A stretch of 64,000 nucleotides of DNA from JAWLCQ01 sp041687095 (GTDB lineage Bacteria > Planctomycetota > Phycisphaerae > SM23-33): NCBI GenBank assembly GCA_041687095.1, contig JAWLCQ010000004.1:1-64000 (forward strand). Direction: 5' to 3'. Positions 59,501 to 64,000 of the stretch are shown piece by piece. The notes under the pieces were generated by a model. That model did no database searches and was not told where the DNA came from. It saw only the letters and a program-made list of their open reading frames with translations. The translations under genes were made by a program, and so were the position numbers. Each line of letters opens with the position of its first letter. Within the stretch, counting starts at the first letter, position 1.

Positions 59501-60749
59501 TGGTATCGTCGGGGGGGGCGAGGATGTCGGAGTCGGGGCTGCGGATCCAGACGCGGGGTTCGCGGTCGGGGTAGACGGTGATGCGGCAGACGGGGGGGGC
59601 GAGGTTCTTGAGCCCCCCCTGCCCCACCGCCTCGACGCGGAACTGCAGCGTCTCGCGGAGTTCAGACGTATGGCTGAACCACCCGTCGCCCGCGGGGGTC
59701 AGATCGATGGTCCCGGCGGACCCGGTGTCGATCTGGATCCGCTCCACCGCCGTCGCCGCCCGGCAGCGCAGTTCCATCGTGCTGCCCTCCAGGGCGCGGA
59801 GCGTGCGGGGGAGCGTGTCGTACTCCTGCGCGGGGATCTGGCTGTAGTCGGGGGCGGTGACGCGGAGGCGGACCTCGCCCAGCTCGGGGCGGGGCACGAC
59901 CGTCACCCGGTGCCAGGGCGTCTGCCCGTCGCCCGCGCGGAAGCGGTACTCGAAGGACTCGCTGACGGCGCGGAAGGCGTAGGAGAAGTCCGCCCCCCCG
60001 CTCCCCTGGCGGGGCAGGTCGATGGCGTGCTCCTCCCCGTCGGCGGTGCGGAGCATGAGGATCGCCGTCTCGCGGGGGGCCCCGGAGAGGGCGGCCTCCA
60101 GGCGGAGCGGTTCGTGGCGGGCGACGGCGGGCGAGCCCGTCAGCGAGCGGATCTGCGTGAGGGTGATGTCCGCGGAGGGATGCAGGAAGCGTTGCAGCAG
60201 CACCCGCGCGCGGTGCGAGCCGGCCACGCTGACCGCCAGGATCAGCGCAGGGACCGCGAGGCACAGGGCGGCGCGGCGGAGCGGGCGGGTGCTCACCACG
60301 CGGTTGGGATGCACGAGGCCGCGGAGGCGGTCCGCCTCCTGCGAGACGCGCTGCAGCAGCGCGGGGTCCCCGCGGAACGCGGGGGCGTCGCGGCTGGCGG
60401 CGAGTTCGGTGACGGTGGACCAGCGCTCCTCGAGTTGGGGAACGGCGAGGTCGATCTCGAGCGCCACCTGCGCCATCCGCCACCGCAGCAGCCCCACGCG
60501 GACGAGCCCGGCGAGGGCGGCGAGGGCGGAGGCGGCGAGGGCGGCGTACGTGAGCCCCGCCCGCCAGGCGGGACTGAAGAGCGTCAGCAGCCCGTCGAGG
60601 CACATGGCCAGGAGCATGGCCGCCAGCAGCGCCCCCGCCCCCCACAGGACCGCGCGGACGAGCGCCACCCCCAGCTCCCGCCGCCGCACTGCGCGGACGG
60701 TGGACTGGAGGCTGGAGGGCACGGAAATCGGTTGGGCACTCTGCGTCAT
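56565..60749 (-). CDS. Large membrane protein with Ser/Gln/Asn-rich repeats and long helical region
   Basis: A 1394-residue protein of the DUF4175-like type found in planctomycete BatA/vWA operons; function unknown. Three membrane segments are visible: about 28-52, 66-88 and 158-178. A beta-rich region follows (about 200-530, LRVTAPDYSQIPAQEYDTLP). Residues about 535-710 are low-complexity, built from a 13-residue repeat (SRSGQSGSPSDPN). From about 720 to 1394 it is long amphipathic helices (LIEELKHKAANTPYAM, DLRRLMEELARLLAEDPELM), likely coiled coil. AAGGGGTGG precedes the ATG. It follows the vWA/amidotransferase-like gene after a 171-base gap containing four palindromes, and the alpha-toroid frame begins almost at its stop. 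Confidence 0.75.
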   Translation of the reverse strand: MTQSAQPISVPSSLQSTVRAVRRRELGVALVRAVLWGAGALLAAMLLAMCLDGLLTLFSPAWRAGLTYAALAASALAALAGLVRVGLLRWRMAQVALEIDLAVPQLEERWSTVTELAASRDAPAFRGDPALLQRVSQEADRLRGLVHPNRVVSTRPLRRAALCLAVPALILAVSVAGSHRARVLLQRFLHPSADITLTQIRSLTGSPAVARHEPLRLEAALSGAPRETAILMLRTADGEEHAIDLPRQGSGGADFSYAFRAVSESFEYRFRAGDGQTPWHRVTVVPRPELGEVRLRVTAPDYSQIPAQEYDTLPRTLRALEGSTMELRCRAATAVERIQIDTGSAGTIDLTPAGDGWFSHTSELRETLQFRVEAVGQGGLKNLAPPVCRITVYPDREPRVWIRSPDSDILAPPDDTIAVHYEAQDDFGILGLELAVTISREGEQPRTFLKSLDPDPNLPPPLQMAGAVNLDLQALQVKHGDRVEYVLRARDAVQSTQGDTRGGTQGDPQDPTDLTQQNPNQGGPQDPNAVGNQGSQSGQNGNPQLSPSGQSNASGDPQDANSQGGQPGNPQDPNSRSGQSGSPSDPNSRSGQSGSPSDPNSRSGQSGSPSDPNSGNSQSGNPQDPNSSSGGQSSSPSDPNSGSSGSQSSSPSDPNSGGSSCPPGGEQDPNSSSTDPNSRDSQTSGGERDPQDPQAPENSPPPNDMQMRSLPGGKPPRAESPKHRIQIDEWAQHNDAQKREKLRLDIARYLKALDTELAAAEEATTALHTAVPSLPKWTAEQGTLLKGGRKRLQSAAKLIEELKHKAANTPYAMISLQLEDIGISDVVPAAENLDAAGKLTKSPAEMAEPLTQALFHIRRARSKLVELTKAYERIANEEKRADDLEHIAKMHRILVEDMNAFLQAQRNRINPRTGKMVEVDDEFAKAVQKYYEDLRRLMEELARLLAEDPELMRRFMAMQRQSADTLRDQLTLLARRQQALLADTAAWQSADTPEKRKPLLDKHARDIATEQAQLAQAASQLYDNAVVWRPRQSTLAIEPTDAMAALAKSVAQHAGELAATLPADPNKALELSEKLLEEMRLLGTAADTVAFSDPNDGEVAIYADRRVRETLRMLREQEALVARLQALETEDFAAIATAQLILLEEDTAVLAWKLLDVAYNLADADPPIPTKADDLQRLVKEDIAKLHSETASALHEGKLDDAHRIQQSTVDAFALAEQIFDDLLTLLEERMRGAQPPIAPDLEAILRMLQHERDAAELLGLAGVRLNIQVMQDWMPNNPGEGGGMGGGSGAGSGAGSAMAAASALAQQTGQNAQNLAQSIRNKLDAWKRVELQTWEKTLVEARRKKWNLFVSRLRDGLKQGRSADPPEQYRRAIDDYYRRLADTVETDPDARGE
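58680..59060 (-). repeat. 39-base coding tandem repeats
   Basis: Units encode SRSGQSGSPSDPN or close variants (SGNSQSGNPQDPN, SSSGGQSSSPSDPN). About three units are near-identical and four or more are degenerate. Expected to vary in number between strains. Confidence 0.75.
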
Positions 60750-60784
60750 GGTTCCACCCCTTCTCTCACGCCATCCCCGCTGAT

Positions 60785-60895
60785 CGTGGCATGGGCGTCT
60801 CGCCCATGTGTCCCACGGGCATCCTGCCCGTGGGGCGGGGACCCGAGCAGGGGCGGGACGCCCCTGCGACACACGGGCAAGATGCCCGTGCCACG
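60785..60895. repeat. Cluster of four CACGGGC-type palindromes inside an operon
   Basis: In order: CATGGGCG/CGCCCATG, CCACGGGC/GCCCGTGG, GCAGGGGCG/CGCCCCTGC and CACGGGCA/TGCCCGTG, each with a loop of 3-5 bases. The family recurs at 8187-8330 and 36671-36731. In the operon transcript they would form four hairpins between two genes and could stabilise the upstream mRNA. Confidence 0.8.
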
Positions 60896-60920
60896 GAAAG
60901 CCATGTGTTCCTTCATGTCT

Positions 60921-63755
60921 CTACGCCATCCCCGCGATCTTGCGGGTGGTCCACTCCACGGTGACCAGGCCCGCGAAGAGCGCCAGGTAGATCCAACGGT
61001 TCCAGATCGGCCGACGCTTGTGGAGCGTGTACGTCCGCGGTTCGAGGTCGAGCTGCTCGAGGACCGTTTCGAGGGCGGTCGGGGGCAGGACGGACCCGCG
61101 GGTGGCGGCGGCGATCTCGGTGAGCAGCGGCAGGTTGCAGCGGACGTTCCGCAGCTCCATCTCCCCGGGGGGCTCGACGGTGACGACGGTGAGGATGGGC
61201 TCGGTCCAGCCCTCCTGCTGGAGAAGGGCGTCGACCTGCGCCCCGCCCGCTCGCAGGGTGACGGGTCCGGTGGGCAGGTCGCGGAAGGTGGCGGTGTAGA
61301 CGCCCGGGCGCTGGGGGTCCTCGATGGCCTCGGCGGTGGCGACGAGGGTGGGGCCCTGCGTCGCCTCGACGGGGACGGAGGCGTTCTTCACGGGCAAACC
61401 GTTGAGGTATCGCAGCGTGAGGCGGGCGACGACGTCCTCCCCGCGGGCGTAGCGGCGGGCGTCGGTGGCGATGCGGAGGGTCTTGCTGCCCCCGCTGCGG
61501 TCGCGGGAGACGGCCCAGCGGAGGAGCTGGCCCCAGAAGCGGTGGTGGTGCGCATCGCCCTCGCGGAAGCGCAGGGCGTAGGTGACGGGGGCGGCGATGT
61601 GCACGACGCGCCCGGTGCCATAGTTCTGCCAGCACAAAAACGCCCGCTCGTCGGAGGGGCTCTGGACCTGCGAGGGCGAGGCGCCCTGCTGCAGCGCCCC
61701 GCGGGGGACCGCGCGCATCCACGTCGTCGCCGTCGCCCTCGCCTTCGACCACGGGCTGAGCCACTGCACCGGCATGCGATCCGTCGCCTCCCGCCACACC
61801 CGCTCGTCCCCCGCCATCGTCTCCGTCAGCCGCATCTCCTCCACCAGCCGTCCCTCGGGCGTGAGCTGCAGGGCGTACCCGTTTCGCATCGCAGGGACGG
61901 GCCCGCCCGGGACCACGGGAAGCATCTTCTCCAGGACGGTCCCGGCGTAGGCGTGGGGCATGGCGGAGGGCCCGGCGAGGACGATCAGCGTCCCGCCGCG
62001 CCGTGCGACGAACTCCTCGATCATCCGCAGTTGCGCGTCGGGCAGGTACACGCGGTCAATGTCGCCCAGGATGACCGCGCGGTACTTGGACCACGTGTCC
62101 GCGTCGCCCGGGAAGCCCAGGCCCTCGGCGGGCGTATTCGTTCTGGGGTTGCGGGGCTCGATGAGCAGGCGGTCGAACTCCACCCGCTTGTCGCGGTCGA
62201 AGAGGTTCCGCAGGAAGCGGTACTCCCAGCGGGGGAACTCGTCGGCGAGGAGGATGCGGATGGTCTCCTCGACCACCTGCGTCTCGGTCTGCCCGCGGTT
62301 GTTGACGTTGGTGTGCTCCTTGTCGAGGGGCAGGGCGCGGACCTCGTACTTCCGCGTCCCGGCCGGGCCCGACTCACGGTCGAACGTGATGCGGGTCGCG
62401 AACGCCTCCCCGCGGACCTGCACGTCCCGGGCGTCCACGACCTTCTCGTCCTCGAGCAGCTCGACCGTCACGACCTCCTCGGGGCACCCGTGCACGTCGA
62501 GCGTCGCCTCGACGACGACCTTGTCCTTCTGCAGCACCGTCCGCGGGGCGTCCACGTGGTGGAGGATCACGTCCCGCGGAATCTCCGTGTTCCCGATGGG
62601 CACGATGAACACCGGGACGCCCAGGAGCTGCCCCGCGTCGGCCAGCGGGTCGCCCGGGGCGTTGTGCGCCCCGTCGCTGAGGATCACCACCGCCTGCAGC
62701 CCGCCCCCCGCCGCGTCCCGCCCCGCCTGCCGCAACACGCACGACAGGCTCGTCGTCATCGAGGGCGAGGAGATCTCCGGCGGGCCCGTCCCCACCAGCC
62801 GCCCCGCCGTCACCGACCGCGCCCGCGCGTCGAACTCATACCGCAGCACCCGCGCCCGGGACTCGATGCGATGCATCGCCCCGTTCTCCACCCGCCGCAG
62901 CAGCCCCGTCACCCGCGCCTTGCGCGACGCGCCCCCGCTGCCGCTGGAGACGGCGGCGACGGCCTCCGCCTCCGCCAACCGTTCCGCCAAACGTCCCCCG
63001 CGACGGATCAACTCATCCAGCAGCATCTGCAGACCCGCCAGGCGGGTCTGGCGGTCGGGATGGAACCGCTCGGCCTCCCCCGCGAGGTCCGCCAGGACCT
63101 CCTCGCATCGCGGGATCGCCTGCGTCCGCAGGTCCTCCCCCAACCGCCCCAGTTCCTTCGCATCCTCGGGATACCGCGCGGACAGGGCCTTCTCGGATCT
63201 CTCCACAAGCTCCACCGCCGCCCGCAGCGCGCTCCGCACGCACTCCCCCGTCCGCCGCTGCCGGTCCCCCACCGTCTGCGCCTCCCCGGGTCGCTGACTT
63301 CCCGCCAGCGCCTCGCAGTGCCTTCTCGCCATCGCCATCGACGCGACGGCCGCGTCGGCGCTGGCGAGCCCCTCATCGCCCGCCCCGCCCCTGTCGCATG
63401 CCTCCCACCGCCGCCCCCCCGCACAGCGCACCGGGGGGTCCACCAGGTCCATGCTCGCACTGGCGTCGGAGAAGAGGGCCACGGACTTCTGTTCGGTCCG
63501 CTCGATCGTCCGCTGCGCATGCGGCGCCGCCAGCAGCCACACCACCACCGCCACCGCCCCCAGCCGCAACGGGAGGACCAGCAGCCCGATCCGCTTGCCC
63601 GACCGCCTCGCCTCCCACACCGCCAGCCCCACCACCGCCCCCCCCAGCACCAGCCCCAGGACGATCAGCCACCCCAGGGGGATCGGGCCGGTGAAGACCA
63701 GTTGCTCCGATGGGTCCAGTTCGGTCGTCAGTCCCAGCAGTCCGCCTCGCCACAT
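60921..63755 (-). CDS. Membrane vWA / glutamine-amidotransferase-like protein
   Basis: A 944-residue protein. Two N-terminal membrane segments (about 27-47 and 56-77) precede a vWA-like domain whose metal site reads DASAS (97-101), interrupted by about 200 mostly helical residues, and resumed at AVVILSDGAHN. A flavodoxin- or class-I-amidotransferase-like domain follows (IRILLADEFPRWEYRFLRNL, YRAVILGDIDRVYLPDAQL), then beta-rich segments and a last membrane helix (IYLALFAGLVTVEW). This architecture is standard in planctomycete operons with MoxR, DUF58 and BatA proteins, thought to act in envelope or complex assembly. The ATG overlaps the upstream stop as TGATG, so the two are coupled. An in-frame GTG one codon upstream is less likely. 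Confidence 0.8.
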   Translation of the reverse strand: MWRGGLLGLTTELDPSEQLVFTGPIPLGWLIVLGLVLGGAVVGLAVWEARRSGKRIGLLVLPLRLGAVAVVVWLLAAPHAQRTIERTEQKSVALFSDASASMDLVDPPVRCAGGRRWEACDRGGAGDEGLASADAAVASMAMARRHCEALAGSQRPGEAQTVGDRQRRTGECVRSALRAAVELVERSEKALSARYPEDAKELGRLGEDLRTQAIPRCEEVLADLAGEAERFHPDRQTRLAGLQMLLDELIRRGGRLAERLAEAEAVAAVSSGSGGASRKARVTGLLRRVENGAMHRIESRARVLRYEFDARARSVTAGRLVGTGPPEISSPSMTTSLSCVLRQAGRDAAGGGLQAVVILSDGAHNAPGDPLADAGQLLGVPVFIVPIGNTEIPRDVILHHVDAPRTVLQKDKVVVEATLDVHGCPEEVVTVELLEDEKVVDARDVQVRGEAFATRITFDRESGPAGTRKYEVRALPLDKEHTNVNNRGQTETQVVEETIRILLADEFPRWEYRFLRNLFDRDKRVEFDRLLIEPRNPRTNTPAEGLGFPGDADTWSKYRAVILGDIDRVYLPDAQLRMIEEFVARRGGTLIVLAGPSAMPHAYAGTVLEKMLPVVPGGPVPAMRNGYALQLTPEGRLVEEMRLTETMAGDERVWREATDRMPVQWLSPWSKARATATTWMRAVPRGALQQGASPSQVQSPSDERAFLCWQNYGTGRVVHIAAPVTYALRFREGDAHHHRFWGQLLRWAVSRDRSGGSKTLRIATDARRYARGEDVVARLTLRYLNGLPVKNASVPVEATQGPTLVATAEAIEDPQRPGVYTATFRDLPTGPVTLRAGGAQVDALLQQEGWTEPILTVVTVEPPGEMELRNVRCNLPLLTEIAAATRGSVLPPTALETVLEQLDLEPRTYTLHKRRPIWNRWIYLALFAGLVTVEWTTRKIAGMA

Positions 63756-64000
63756 CACGCCAACTCCTTCCCCATCCCGCCCAGGGGCACTTCATCCCCG
63801 AGCGTGAGCCCCGCGGGCTGGTCGAACCGCCGCCGCGTCAGGCGGGCAGCGAGGAGGGACTCGATCGCCATCATCCCCAGCACCGCCGCCAGCAACACCC
63901 CCCACGCCGGTTCCAGCCGCGCCACCGCCACCCCCGTCGCCCGCAGCGCCAGCGGATCGGCCCCCACCGACAGGCCCGCCTTCGCCAGGCACGGCAGGTC
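63755..64000 (-). CDS. C-terminal fragment of a BatA-like membrane protein
   Basis: The frame enters from the window edge and ends at a TGA that overlaps the next gene's ATG. The visible 81 residues contain one membrane helix (WGVLLAAVLGMMAIESLLA) followed by a basic stretch (ARLTRRRF) and a short soluble tail. Such a C-terminal anchor beside a vWA/amidotransferase-like gene is typical of BatA-domain proteins of this operon type. The main domain lies outside the window. Confidence 0.6.
   Translation of the reverse strand, partial: DLPCLAKAGLSVGADPLALRATGVAVARLEPAWGVLLAAVLGMMAIESLLAARLTRRRFDQPAGLTLGDEVPLGGMGKELA

Overview
The window looks like chromosomal DNA of a very GC-rich planctomycete, probably a relative of the class Phycisphaerae. 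The main clue is a 4830-residue secreted protein whose N-terminus carries a LEPR-XLL box (LEPRLLL). Supporting clues are a fused TssB-TssC sheath protein, a BatA/vWA/alpha-toroid membrane operon, a sulfatase next to SGNH hydrolase and UroD-like genes, and a Ser/Thr kinase fused to a formylglycine-enzyme-like domain. Assignment below phylum is inference. Most genes favour GCC/CTC/GTC codons; the DAHP synthase at 25.6-26.7 kb does not.

Layout. 0-7.6 kb: a SIS-domain protein with a histone-H1-like tail, an orphan TssBC fusion, 5-formyl-THF cyclo-ligase, an L,D-transpeptidase and a transglutaminase-like protein. 7.7-12.8 kb: UroD-like protein, SGNH hydrolase, sulfatase and SDR, a likely carbohydrate-processing patch. 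12.8-19.0 kb: murQ, a vWA protein, argH, thiL and tsaE. 19.0-23.4 kb: a branched-chain amino-acid operon, with a strong promoter, a candidate leader peptide and attenuator hairpin, two acetolactate synthase large subunits sharing about 1 kb of identical DNA, and the small subunit. 23.7-26.7 kb: a nucleoside hydrolase with a runaway C-terminus, tRNA-Thr(CGU), a tyrosine-recombinase remnant and a proteobacterial-looking DAHP synthase, a patch with signs of transfer. 27-36.4 kb: a secreted beta-helix protein and a signalling cluster (truncated AAA-type protein, kinase-FGE fusion, pseudokinase, small protein). 36.4-40 kb: a regulator remnant, a second SGNH hydrolase and an FAD-dependent oxidoreductase. 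40.1-54.6 kb: the giant protein (beta-helix, polysaccharide-lyase-like region, eleven Calx-beta repeats, C-terminal zinc metalloprotease). 55.2-64 kb: a four-gene minus-strand operon of BatA-like, vWA/amidotransferase-like, large helical membrane and alpha-toroid proteins.

The most unusual feature is the repeat content of the gaps. Several families recur: arrays of 7- or 9-base units arranged as inverted arms (ATGGAC every 9 bases, ATGCAGGGG, CNCAGAGNN, AATTTCC), and short palindromes of the CACGGGC/GCCCGTG type. At least one palindromic element sits in frame inside the UroD-like gene and is translated, and another array has become part of the N-terminal reading frame of the alpha-toroid gene. 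All conclusions are from reading the sequence; no database search was run.
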